Below, in pieces: positions 10,164 through 21,496 of a DNA stretch of 64,000 nucleotides. The notes under the pieces were generated by a model. That model was given only the letters and a program-made list of their open reading frames with translations. It made no database searches and was not told the DNA's origin. The stretch lies in NCBI RefSeq assembly GCF_018873765.1, contig NC_057916.1, positions 27,503,501 through 27,567,500 on the forward strand, written 5' to 3'. The stretch's first letter is position 1; each line of letters starts with the position of its first letter. This DNA is from Telopea speciosissima (Eukaryota > Streptophyta > Magnoliopsida > Proteales > Proteaceae). The translations under genes and the position numbers were made by a program.

Positions 10164-10421
10164 TAGGATTGTAAACGGATCGAATTCGGCTCGAATAGTA
10201 TTATATCCGCATCCACATCTAATTAGCTATCGGATGGATTCGGACGGTGCTAAATGGATACGGATCGGATATCTTATCTGTTTACATGTAAATACAGCTT
10301 TTCAGATAGCTATAGCCTATCCGTATCCGTATTCGTTTAGTTTTTGGATGGATTCGGATAGTGCTAAAAGGATACGGATACGGATACGGAAACGGATTTC
10401 GGCTATTCATTTACACCCCTA
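10164..10421. mobile_element. hAT-like MITE built from GGATACGGAT repeats, copy 1
   Basis: This 258-bp element starts TAGGATTGTAAACGGAT and ends ATTCATTTACACCCCTA, which are inverted ends. It is flanked by an exact 8-bp duplication, GTTGTAGG, at 10156-10163 and 10422-10429. Eight-bp duplications are the hallmark of the hAT superfamily. The interior is degenerate tandem GGATACGGATMCGGA. There is no coding capacity. Confidence 0.82.
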
Positions 10422-10754
10422 GTTGTAGGACATCGTCTTAGTGGCAAGATTATAAAACTCGGGTTTCAACTAGGTTTTGATCAGTCAAAAATCGAGTTCA
10501 TCTCGGATTCGATCATATCTCGATAAAAACTTAGGATTTTCTCTAGGCTAACTCGAACCTTGGTTTCGAGGCTCAGAAATTATTTTTTTGCCTTGATTCT
10601 TATTGTGCTGCCTATTTTTGACATTTTAGACTCAATCCATGCATTAGTTTCACATAGTGAACACTAAAAATATACTTGTGATTTTGATCCAAGTTTGATA
10701 CTGTATATTGTTCTTGGACATGTTATCGAATTAGCTTTGTCTGGAACATAATTA

Positions 10755-10836
10755 TTTCAATATAAATCAGATTTAAACAATCTTGGACTTGTTGGAAAGC
10801 TATCATAAGATTGTTTAAATCTGATTTATATTGAAA
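10755..10836. repeat. perfect 30-bp inverted repeat (hairpin)
   Basis: Arms at 10755-10784 and 10807-10836 are exact reverse complements over 30 bp, with a 22-nt spacer. The arm begins TTTCAATATAAATCAG and is AT-rich. A transcript would fold into a stable stem. It may be a young small foldback or a small-RNA source; no conserved miRNA is recognised. Confidence 0.85.
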
Positions 10837-12429
10837 GAATTATATACCGGTCAAACATAATTTAGTGTGCACGAATGCTGTCAAAATCGTTCTGAATGAA
10901 AATATTTTTTTGGTCATCAAAACAAATAGATATTTTACAGTACTTTTCGTTTTTAGCAATGTTTTACCATATTAAGATTTATGAAATATTTAGATTTGAG
11001 AGAAACCCCAGCATTAGAAAGTTCAAAATTGCACCTACCGTCGATAATCCAATTTTTATTCTTGACCTGAGGGGTTGATTTTTTTACTTTGAAATTTGAT
11101 TTTTTTTAACTATTTTTGTTTGATTCAAATAGGGGGTATTTGCATATTTATGAATAATATCTTAAGTAAATGAAATACAAATACAATAACATTTACTTAA
11201 ATGATATTAGACATAAATAAGTGTATTGGTCTTGGTTTCTGGTTTCGTTTCTGGTATAAATACTTGTTTGTCTTAGTTTCAACCCAAGTTTTCCCAAGTT
11301 TCGATGGGAATAAGTGTCGAAAGTACCGAAATATGGTCGAAACCAATCGAAACTGGTTGAAACAAGTCATTACCAACCAAAACCTAGGACTTTTTAAATT
11401 TACCCTTCAACTCGTCTCAGAAACCTACGAAACCGAGTTAACTCGGTGGTTTCGATAGGTTTCAATCGAATTTTTCTTCCATGCTTAGTGGTGAATGTGG
11501 TTGTGGTGGAGTCTTCTTTCTTACTGACTGCAATAGAGTTGACGGTTTCCTTCTCGCCCTTTGATTGGAGTTGACTGTCATCTTCTCACCGTCGGATTCC
11601 CAGATTTTCTATAGGCTGTATCCCACTCCCGGACGTTGGCTTGAGTGGGCTTGAGTGGGATTCCTTTCTATGCCCTCTTACATAATAAGTCGTGGGGTTT
11701 ACATTAACACTCTCTTTGCTTAAACAAAATATGAGATTTTTATTGAATGAATCAGGCTTCTGCCCTCTTATTGTTGTGGTTTCCCACTCTCTGATGTTGC
11801 GGGAAACTTTACATGACTACTTATTATCCCAATTAAAAACTACCAATGGAAGGTGGAACGTTCATCTTAATAACATTTTTACCTAAATAAGTCAGGTATG
11901 TTAATGGTGTGTGTTGAAGAGTAAGATGCAGGTACGTAAAATGAATAATTGGTTCTACGGACGATGGCTCCCCCAGTATTCATTCCCTGTTCCCCCAAGG
12001 CGGGATAACAGTACACAACAAACATGTCCGTCACCTCAGTACTCCGTACTTGATATCTTTCATAATTTGCTTTAAGGGCTGTGGGGAAGAGGTTTGATTA
12101 TTTTGGGACTCAAATGGACATGGGGTAATGACAATCATTTCAGTTTCTGAGGGGCACAGTCGAGTCGTCGGATGCCCTCGGACAGGCTCTCGAATCCTTC
12201 TTTTTCGATCATCACATTTAGAAGTGTATTTTTATTTTAATTTAAAATAAAAAGGTATTATTTCTACCCATAGATTTAAATCTCGGAACCCACACGAGAA
12301 AACCGACCCTAAGTTGACTCAGCTGATGAGATGCCAAATCAAAATGTAGTGTTGGGTCAAGAAATCTCCACAAGTTATCCTAATGTACTGTAGTTTACAC
12401 AGAAGAGTAAAGAATACATCATAGAGCTG
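10837..12429. other. intergenic, low-complexity and unclassified repeats
   Basis: The stretch 11200-11470 is rich in GAAAC/GTTTC motifs of a degenerate repeat. No gene was found in the rest. Confidence 0.4.
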
Positions 12430-12975
12430 GTTTGTACCAGTGGGGGGATTTTCCGATGTCTAAGTCAAATATCTCTAAGCAACAATTGAGAATAATCCAG
12501 ATGGCTTGTATGTTGTTATACGTAAGTATACATAGAGTTCGTGGCCAATTGAGGCGGTAAAGGAGAGAGTCCCAACATGGACCCTCCATCTTTCAACTAG
12601 AAGCAAGTTCCTCGGAGTTCTTCTTCCCTTAGGGATAATCTCTTTACATCGGTCTTCAATATCTGCTCAAATATCACTAATAATACAAGGGCTGGTCTTG
12701 GTCTTGTTCCTGAAAATACGAAAGTTTTTCTCCTTCCATACATGATCAATAGTAGCACAAAATGCAAGCTTCACAATACCACCAATCGAATGTCCTTTAA
12801 AATACTTAGCAATCCATCTAGCCTCCAAGATGACATTACTCCCAACCCTTCTTGAAGAAGAACAAAGTTTCAAGATAACTCCCCAAATATGTCTAGTAAA
12901 TGGGCAGTCAAAAATTAGTTGATCTCTAGTCTCCAATCCCACCCAACAGAAACAACAAAAGGGGGACACCATCAC
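12430..12975 (-). mobile_element. L1-type LINE remnant, zf-RVT domain
   Basis: A minus-strand frame gives CCFCWVGLETRDQLIFDCPF followed by TRHIW and a downstream TIDHVWKEKNFRIFRNK. This is the typical zinc-binding domain (C..C....ET...L.F.C.F...IW) and tail of plant L1 polyproteins. The reverse transcriptase is missing, and stops lie further downstream in the same sense. It is a dead fragment. Confidence 0.75.
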
Positions 12976-13835
12976 ATTTCTCTTACGAAGCTGGTCTTTG
13001 GTAGGTCAAGACCAATAGTCTACCCAATACACCATCTAGCGAATAAGTCCAGATCTTTAGGCTTGTCCATACCATTGGTAAGGTTCTAACGAAGTTGAAT
13101 GCAACTCCAAAATGAGTATTTTGTGAGAGAAAATTTTCCCACATTACTAGTGTAAAATCATCCTCACATGGAATTTATTTTATTGTTTTACACTTTCTTA
13201 CTTTGAATTGCATATAATTGATATTGTTCTTTACACCGTCATCGGTGTGGCATGAGAGATTCGTTTCACTGGTTTCATCGAAAATCCTCTCTTAATTTTT
13301 TTGTGGGATTGTTCTTTGTGGGAGAGCACAAGGGTTACACGCACATTAGTCAATGAGAGTGCCCACAACTCACAATGGCATTTTGGGGGCAGAATTTCCA
13401 CCTATCATGGGGGCGAGATGGTTATTTTGCACCCACTCTATCATATAGAATATTTTCCCATATTTATGGAAAGGGTTTTGCTGCAAGGCTGTGTAGCCCC
13501 TACGCCAAGAAGGGCAAATGCGAATATACGCAAGGAAATCCAAGGGGAAAGACAAAGTGATCATTTCGCCGTCCTATGGGAGAAGGTATATAGGAATAAT
13601 TGGACGTACATGCATGTAGGATAAAAATCCTCCCCAATTCCTTAAAAGTGGAGTGCAGTTCGTATAAGTGTGAATGGTTGGCTTTTTGACATCAACATCA
13701 AAACAACTGAGAGGTACGTAACAACAATAATAAACACTGCCAGCTACGGTTCGAATTATTGCCTATAACAAAAGGGGAAAATGCTTTATACATCACCATG
13801 GACTTAAATATCGGTATTCCGATACCGATTGATAC
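12976..13835. other. intergenic, degraded repeat
   Basis: The stretch 13270-13640 looks like a decayed foldback ('aaaatcctctc' near the left end, 'ggataaaaatcctccc' near the right), but the arms do not pair well. No gene was found. Confidence 0.35.
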
Positions 13836-14261
13836 TAGGGATGTAAACGGATCGGATACGGATCGGATGTGATCGGAGTTGGATATTCCCTGATCAAATT
13901 CGGATACCTCTAAACGGATTCGGATGCGGATCAGATTCAAATTTTTGACCATCTGTTTACATCTCTGCCTTGTGTAACCCGGACCTTCCTCCCCCTAGTG
14001 GATACAATTCACTCTCAATCCATATCTCTTAGATCATGATTCTCTTTTCATCATATTCTAGAACCTATTGAATCTTCAAAAACCGTCAAAATCATTATTT
14101 ATTTAATTTTTTATTATTAAGTATTCGGATTTTTTTTTTGGACGGATTTTAATCGGAGTATTCGGATTATTTCCTGGATATCTCTAAACGAATACGGATG
14201 CCGCTAAACAGACACGGATGCAGATTCGGATTCGGATTTCGGTTATCCATTTACATCCCTA
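13836..14261. mobile_element. hAT-like MITE built from GGATACGGAT repeats, copy 2
   Basis: A 426-bp element with ends TAGGGATGTAAACGGAT and ATCCATTTACATCCCTA, flanked by an exact 8-bp duplication ATTGATAC at 13828-13835 and 14262-14269. It has the same ends and internal GGATACGGAT/TCGGATTTCGG composition as 10164-10421, so both belong to one family. The middle includes an AT-rich stretch absent from the shorter copy. Confidence 0.85.
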
Positions 14262-14369
14262 ATTGATACCTAACCAATAACATCTCGTTGGAATAGTTCT
14301 TATCATGGATACATTTAGGGCACAATCATTGGATACACAACTCTATTGAACACTAACCTTGCAATTCTT

Positions 14370-15166
14370 GGAAAATTATCTCCTCCAATTTCCTGCCCAA
14401 CCCAGTTCCCCCAATACCTGTAATAAATGGAGGTGGAACCCATCCAAACAGAGTATTGGGGCAAGGGTAGTGTTGCGTCAAGAAATCATCAGTGGGTCCT
14501 TCGGGTGCCACAACTTGCAAAAGGATCTTAGTGACAAGGGAGAACCGGTGTGGTTCCAACCTAGGACTCTCCGATACCTATGTTCTCTCTGAGCAATAGA
14601 TGAATAGTTAGAATTCAATATGGGTTAATGGGATAGAGTGCCTTGGAATTTATAGTGAAGTATGACGGTGTGGAGAATCCCAGTTGGTAACGAGTAGTCC
14701 TCGTAATAGATAGGCGTTCCTTGTTGATAGGATTTATCACTTAGTCGGTTGTTCCCTCATGGGAGGTAGAATCCCAGTAGGGAAGATGTTCTCGGTAGGT
14801 AGACATGCATGCGCCCTTGTATGTTGGATAAGATCTTCGGTGCATCAGTCCAAATGAGATTATACCTCTTATAGATGGGACCTTCCACTGGTGAGGTGAT
14901 GTATATCTCAGCGATGATGCTAGTGGCTTGCGTATAGTATTTGGTCTTGGACCTTGGATGACCTTATTGGTTCTTTGCCGTCTGGGCCAATCAAGTGAGA
15001 CAGAAAGTGATCGGGCTTGGGGTGGTCTTTCCTCTTGGACCAGGACATGTGGCAGCTCACAATTGACCTGTATAATTTTGGTTTATCAAGTAGAGTAGCC
15101 ATTGCGCCCCAGTACTACAAGCACAGGAGAATTAGGCCAGACAGAGATTTGGAGGGGACAAAGATC
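14370..15166. repeat. foldback element (AATTATCTCCTCC family), split by an insertion
   Basis: The left arm at about 14372-14415 (AATTATCTCCTCCAATTTCC, then CCCAACCCAGTTCC) pairs with the right arm at about 15113-15163 (GAATTAGGCCAGACAG, then GGAGGGGACAAAG). Two related foldbacks occur at 31452-31625 and 36414-36600. Here the centre is interrupted by a 624-bp insert. Confidence 0.6.
14478..15101 (-). mobile_element. 624-bp insertion in a foldback, possible LTR fragment
   Basis: The insert is flanked by TTGCG at 14473-14477 and at 15102-15106, a 5-bp direct duplication. On the minus strand it begins TGGCTACTC and ends TTTCTTGA. It contains TAGGTATCGGAGAG near 14565-14580, which resembles an initiator-Met tRNA primer binding site (TGGTATCAGAGC). 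A shortened LTR-retrotransposon end is possible. No coding domain is seen. Confidence 0.5.
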
Positions 15167-16541
15167 TACAAATCTTTTTCACTACACTAAGCATGGTTTA
15201 AGTACACACTATCGAATATTACAAAATATAAATAAATAAAATACACAATATTATCCTCTCAAGTACCCAGTGCACAACACTTGAGAATCCAACTATTATA
15301 ATATGAGTACTGGTATCTTTTTATCTTCTCCGGTTCTCCCAATATCAACAAGATACAAATCTGTTCATATTGGTGACTGGTGATTCCATTACAGAGTCAC
15401 TGCAAACCAATCTCTCTTCCTAATCCCTTTCTTAAAACCCACTCATCGCATTCCAAAGTGAACGAACTAGTGAATGTGAGTTTTGTCACCGGTTAGTGTG
15501 GACTTGTGGAGAAAAGATCCGTGAACAGTCAGTCATGGTCAGAGTCCTTCACTATGGCGTAGTTGCTGCCATTTTCTCGTGACTCGTGTAAGTTGAGACT
15601 GAGACTCGAGGCGTCCTCGTCTGATTCCCCTTTTATCCTCAAATCCTGCTTACTAATGTGAAGCAACTACTCATATAAGGCGTGACCGCGTGAGCACCCG
15701 ACATCAAGAAGGATCTCAGTTTCGTCCAGGCTTTTTAATTTAAAAAAAAAAAAAAAAAATCTGTTCGGGATTTTGACCTCCGCATGAGTATCTTCCTCTT
15801 TTTCATATGAACAGACAGTTTTACCCTCTTATTTTAAGAAAGAAAAAGATAAACACTTGAAAATACTATCGTAGATCACATTCCGGGACAGAAAATTACT
15901 TTCCAATAAAAAATGAAAATGGGGTTACACAAATCTGATTCGTCTGATCCCAAAACTAAAAAACTAATTCTAGCCGATTCAGCTCCGTAGATTTCCTTCC
16001 ACAAAAAAATTAGGGTAATCCATTTTATTGGAAAATTAAATCCATACAAAAAATAAGAACGAGAAAGCAATCAGAGGCCACAACTTTTAACCATATAAAT
16101 TATATATTATAACTTTTGTCTATAAGAAAGATTAACTAACATATATGCAAGCAAGCTGCGGGCTATATTTTTTTCCCTTGCAGCCACTTCAGCCACGCTA
16201 CAGTTTCGTTACACAAATTTTCCCACTTCCTATTTCCACCCCTTTCCCACCACTAACAAAAATAAAATTAGATGGAAACAATAAAAAAAGGTTTGAAGAA
16301 AGACACTGTCATCATACCTACATAATCAATCCAAACACACTCCCTCCCCTTTTTCTCTCCCTACCAAAAACACCACCCATTCACTTTCAAACCTTCTCTC
16401 TCTAAGTAACAATTTCAAAAAATATAAATAAAGCCTCTAAAAATGGCGCCACCAAAGATGGAAAGCAGACAACGTTTAAGCGGGAATTTTCAAAAAAGAA
16501 AAAGAAAAAGGGGGAAATGGCAAGTGAGATGATGATAGGGA
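15167..16541. other. intergenic plus 3' UTR side of the expansin gene
   Basis: No gene was found. There is an A-run at about 15739-15757. 'ttcatatgaa' and 'accctcttattttaag' near 15800 have counterparts near 20260-20295, suggesting a shared dispersed repeat. The last 100 bp or so before 16541 should be the expansin 3' UTR. Confidence 0.45.
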
Positions 16542-18678
16542 TCAGACTCTGAAATTCTTTCCCATGAAGGTTTGACCGAACTGCCAATTTGCAGGAGCGA
16601 TGTTCCAGGAGGTGGAGGTCCGACGATCGCTGCCGGTGACCCGAAAAGAGAGAGCCTGACCCACCAAAACAGCATTGGATTGCCAGTTCTGCCCCCAGTT
16701 CCTGCTCATAGTCAACCACCCTGTCTTTGTTCCCTTCACGCTCACCTTCACTATGTCTCCTGCTCCCGCAACATTCGTGACCAACACCAAGTTGAAGTAA
16801 CTGAAACCGTTGATCGTGAATCTTATCCCTCCCCTCTTCCTGCATGGCACCCTGCGTAATACACACCAGTTCCACTTTTATTAGTAAACGGACCCGTAAT
16901 ACCCGGCCCGTGATTATGGGGTCCTTACAAAAGAGACTAGGACTGTCTATATGACTGTCTAGAGAACCGTGTTTCTACGCAACTACGCGGGAGCGGCATG
17001 GGATGGTTTAAAGCTTTACACCTAATCTTTCCATACATTGATGAATGAGAAATAGAACGATGGGCCCCACTAGGCTATTACGCTTCAGATTTTCTACCAT
17101 CAGAATATATTCATTATAATAATAAAGTTTTTTTGATGAAAAAAATAATAATAATAATAAAGTTACCAAACATGCGCGTCGGAAGTAGCGCAACCCGGAT
17201 TTTCTGCCGAGTGTTTAATCGACATAGGCCGTTAAAATCCTCACCTGTTAAATGACCCAAACACCCTTGGATATCGTCCGTCCAAATAAGTCAGCACAAT
17301 GACTTTAATACCCTTATTTTTGTTGTACTATATATATTCAAGTAAAAAACTAAGAATTCTTAGTTGTCGGAAAGGGGTATTTCAGTCATCCCGACTACTG
17401 AAGACCAAAAGAATAGTACAAACCCCACCGAAAGAAAACGCATAAAAATGGGAATTTCGGTTCCAAGTTCCAACTATCCCCGAAAGGCAGTTACAGAAGG
17501 GGACACCATGAGTCATTACGGAAGAAGAAAACGGGTTTTATAGTCAACTTGGGTCACATCCTGTGGACGTACAGTGGCAAAAAACAGCATCTGATAAAAA
17601 AGAATCAAACAAAAAGAGAAAGAAGTTAAAAAAAAACTTACCTCCGAAAGGAGACGGGAACGATTCCGGCACGGTATTCTGCTATCTTCAGAAACATGGG
17701 CATGGCGAGATCAAAGTGTGGACGAGGAGGGTTACACCAACCACCGTTGTCGCTTGGGAGGGCATAGTTAGGTGGGCAAAAGTTCGTTGCCGTAATCAGG
17801 ATGGAAGGGCTGCCTGAGTGGCACCACGTAGGGTCATCAGCGCACTTAATCTCAAAGCACGCACCACAGCTTAGTCCGTTGTTGAAGAGTGCAGTGCTTA
17901 ATGCCGCTGTGTTCACACCGTATCCTTGGCTGTAAAGATTACCGTAACCGCATGCTCCACCTGCTCACACAGTTAAGAAATAACTTAAGTAAGTCATTAA
18001 AGTGCCCTGTAATTGGTTTTGTTTTTTGTCCTTTTTCTTTCGAGGAAGAGGGGCGGTTAAGAAAAAAGGGGGCAAGATAAAGATCACTGGGCGGAGCTTC
18101 TGGAATTTCCTTCAGCCCTATGGTCTTTGGGAGGAAATGCAGCTTATCTACAAGTAAAAATAGCGGTTACCGGCAAGAAAACAGATTTAAGCCCGGAGTA
18201 ATTCACTACTTCACTGAATTAGGACTCCATTTCCCCGAGAAGAAAAAAAAAATACACGGCCTGATATGGTTAAGAAGTGCCAGAAATAGCAACCCTAAGC
18301 GACGATGGAAAGCAAGATAATCAGGTATTTGAAAAAATGCCGGAAAACAGAGGTTACATAAATTTGAAGAGATCCCCAAGAAAATGTCTGCCTAACAAGT
18401 GACAAATAATGGCATATAAGAGATGGAAAGCGCGTAACTAGTAGTTGAAGAAGAATGCGAGAGGGACTGAAGTGTAATATAGTTCAGTACACAAGTGAGT
18501 AGAGTTTACACTAGTTTCTCCGTCACATACCCATAGTTCCAGAGGCGTCGCTACCGCCGTAGAAAGTAGCATGGGCATTCTGCCATGGCCCGCCGCCAAA
18601 AACGCCCGGGATGCGTGCATCGACGAGCGCCAAGTATGAGAGAAGTGAAACTACGCAAACCACGCTTGATAAACCCAT
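16542..18678 (-). CDS. alpha-expansin, three exons, complete
   Basis: Exons are 18678-18531, 17960-17642 and 16851-16542, joined by GT-AG introns of 570 and 790 bp; they encode 258 residues. Residues 1-22 or so form a signal peptide ([20 protein letters not shown]). The domain I double-psi barrel follows, with the expansin cysteines ([39 protein letters not shown]) and the HFD motif at 131-133. The C-terminal CBM63-type domain runs from about 165 to 258 with conserved tryptophans ([24 protein letters not shown]). The WCNPP..HFDLA block and the C-terminal WQFGQTF are typical of EXPA rather than EXPB. Expansins are secreted and loosen the wall non-enzymatically during acid growth. The start was chosen because upstream codons in frame begin with a non-ATG codon and the signal peptide starts here. 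The exact EXPA member cannot be assigned. Confidence 0.95.
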
Positions 18679-20879
18679 TTCTCTTCCCCCAGTCACCACG
18701 CGCCCTTGAAGCAAGCAGCAAGGGGAAGAGATGCGGAGAATCTAAGACCGAAAGGGTTGAGATTTAAGAACTTGAGACGAATGAGGTGAAGCGGAAGAAT
18801 GGCGGAAGGGGGCTACTTATGGTGGATGGAGTGAGGGTATAGCAGAGGCAGGGGTAGGAGAAGTAATTATGACGCTATAATTAATGCTTATGTGGCAGTT
18901 TTGTAATCGTGTGGAACAAATATCATTTTATTTGCCCCTAAAAATCAGAAAGAAAATATTAATAAAATATTATTTGATTTCAGATTTTAGTTTAATTCCA
19001 TTTTTGGACCGTATTATCCCTTGGGGTTTATTTTTTGCAAACTTTTTCCTTGCTAATTTTAAAGAATAAGGTTAATAATAAAGGAAAGACGTTCTGAAAC
19101 CGCTTTGCTTCCTTCTCAAGTTGTGCTGTCACTGGTGGCCGTGAATTGTCTGACTTTTCTTTAGCCTTTTCCCCCCCCCTCCCTTTCTGTGGTTTTCATT
19201 GTGGGGGTTAGGGGGTAATTAAAGTAGATTTTATTGGAATTTTGACGAATAGGGAGGGACAGGGGGGGAAATAAATTGGGACAAATCCTCCGCACAAGCG
19301 GCAGCTCTGGCGAAGTCTCCGAGCAGTAGCGGCAAAAGTTACCCGCCTAACGGGGAAGAAGAACAAATATAGCAGCAAATCAAAACGTAGGGAGTGGGAC
19401 CCATTTGTCCGTATTCATCGCTCCACGTATCACGCCGGTCATTTACCGTACGTGGGACCCATCTCATGCCTCTACTCACTCACTCACTCACGCAGTCTGA
19501 ATTTCTCTCCAACCAACTACTCTCTCGTGCGTTTGAACGGACCACCTCGTCCTCGAGTACTCGAGCAACAGAAAGCAGACGAACGGTAAAGATCAGAGAG
19601 CAGATTTCTATGTGGGGTCACAATCACACCAATGGTACAATTGTGTGGGTCCCACTTTAAGTATGTAACTGACACTTTACGCGTTATGGTACAATTCGCA
19701 TATTTAAAACCTTTAAAGCCTAACCGGGACCCACTGCGATATGGTAACCCTTTATTTTCTTTAGCCTAACCTCGCATAAAATTACATACTTGGTAAATAT
19801 TTTTTAATATTGACCTTTATTATTATTATTTATTTTTTATCTTTTACTGTTTTACGTTTACCTTTAGAAGAATTAGTGATTTCACTTTACAATCTTTCAT
19901 GGCATAATAGTCTCTCTCTCTCTCTCTCTCCATCCATATGAGTCGAATAATTGATTCGTTGCCCCCAAAATCCAATCCAGAAGCGAACCCCCCATGTGCA
20001 GTAGAGTTATTACTTATGAGTTATGACTCATCCTTTCCCTCCCCTTCCCTCTAATCTTTCTATTCTTTAGTCTATCCCTTTCTCTGTTTGTTTTTGTTTT
20101 TGTTTTTTTGGTAAACACTCTTCCCTGTTTGTGATTGTGCATAATTAAATAAGATAGATAATCAACTCATTTTGTTTCAACTTAAATAAATTTTGGGAAA
20201 AAGTTCTCTGTCCGGGAGTATGGCCTACGTCAGCACTCTCATGAGTCTATCTCTCTCCTCCCCATATGAAAAGACACATCTACCCCCTTATTTTAAGGAA
20301 GAGAGAGATAGACACAAAAAACTGTTTCCCATAAATTTTTTTGTTCTTTTCTTCTACTACTTGTTTTGGTTTTCCTTTGGTTTTCTTTATTTTTAAAAAA
20401 CATTAAAATCATTAACTTCAAAATTTTTCCTTTAATGCACTTCTACTGGATCCGGCTTCTCACTAGGGAGCCCATCGCCTACGAAGTGTCCAATGAGGTA
20501 TCTAACGATTGGGCTGGCTGGATGTATGTCAAGCTCCACTCAGGCACATATCTTACCGCACGCTCAGCAATCCAACCGTTGGATGCATTCAGTTCTAGTT
20601 TTTCAGTTGTTTTTGGTTCAATTCAAGATACAATATGTACAGTTGAAACTGGTCATATTTTTCTTAATCTCAAAACCAAAACCGAACCAAATCTTTGGTT
20701 TCATTCATTTTGTGCACAGTCTTGTTAATTCAATTTAAGTTGAAAAACTTTGCCGCAACAAAAAATATGTTTGGACAGAAATTACAACCTCATGAAAATA
20801 TAATCTCTCGATATCAAATTTGTTACCTTTTTACACTACTTTTTTTTTGGGTGAAAACCTTTTTACACTATTCAATAAA
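18679..20879. other. upstream region of the expansin gene, no other gene
   Basis: Presumed promoter and intergenic sequence. It holds repeated 'cactcactcact' near 19483, 'gtgggacccat' at about 19396 and 19453, a (TC)n tract at 19911-19930, and a dispersed-repeat-like stretch at 20199-20330 (GTTCTCTGTCCGGGAG). No confident TATA box could be chosen. Confidence 0.4.
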
Positions 20880-21496
20880 TGATGTAGGCATAGAGGCAGT
20901 AGTGGAGGGCGTGGAAGCCCAGCTCAACCACCCAAAGATCCTTAGAAGATCTGAGAGAATAAGAGCCCAACGTGGCTAACTGGATGCTGATTTGGTGTTG
21001 ATTGCAATCAAGGATTGATTGCAATCAAGGATTGATTGACTGATTTACAGTTGATTGCAATCAAGGATCCTTGCTTCGCTGATTTGGTGTGATTGCAATC
21101 AATGATTGATTGACTAATTTACAGTTGATTACAATCAAGGATCCTTGATTGGCTGAATTGGTGTGATTGCAATCAAGGATTGGTTGGCCGATTTACAGCT
21201 GATTGCCTTCTAATTCTATCCTTAATTAGTTTTTTTACCTAATATGCTATGTTTTTATTTAGTATGTTCTTATTTTGGAAAATCTCAATCTTAGGCTTGG
21301 AGATTGAGATTGGGCTTTGGGAATCCTATAAAAGGATCTACTGTAATAAGGAAAGGGAGAATTATTGAGTAATTAATACTTTTGGCCTCCATTGGAGTGT
21401 TTCCAAGGAACTTGCGAGTTCCATTTTTTGGTATGTTCAAGTGTTAATTTCCTCCCTTCCCTTGCTCGATCCTACCCTTGGCACAAGGCTGCTCCA
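20880..21496 (+). repeat. 5' LTR of the Gypsy element
   Basis: 617 bp, TG...CA. The last 190 bp or so match 25073-25263 closely, including the TATA-like CCTATAAAAGGATC. The first 100 bp are open in one frame, ending LRRSERIRAQRG and a stop at 20979. The LTR is followed by TGTTATCAAAGCC, a degenerate initiator-Met tRNA primer binding site. Confidence 0.85.
20990..21205. repeat. tandem repeat within the LTR
   Basis: About three imperfect units of roughly 65-75 bp contain GATTTGGTGTGATTGCAATC and GATTTACAGYTGATT. Each carries the perfect palindrome TTGATTGCAATCAA or a one-base variant, often followed by GGATCCTTG. Confidence 0.75.

Noticed and set aside
16572..16859. 95-residue plus-strand open frame
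   Set aside because: It is the exact antisense of expansin exon 3.
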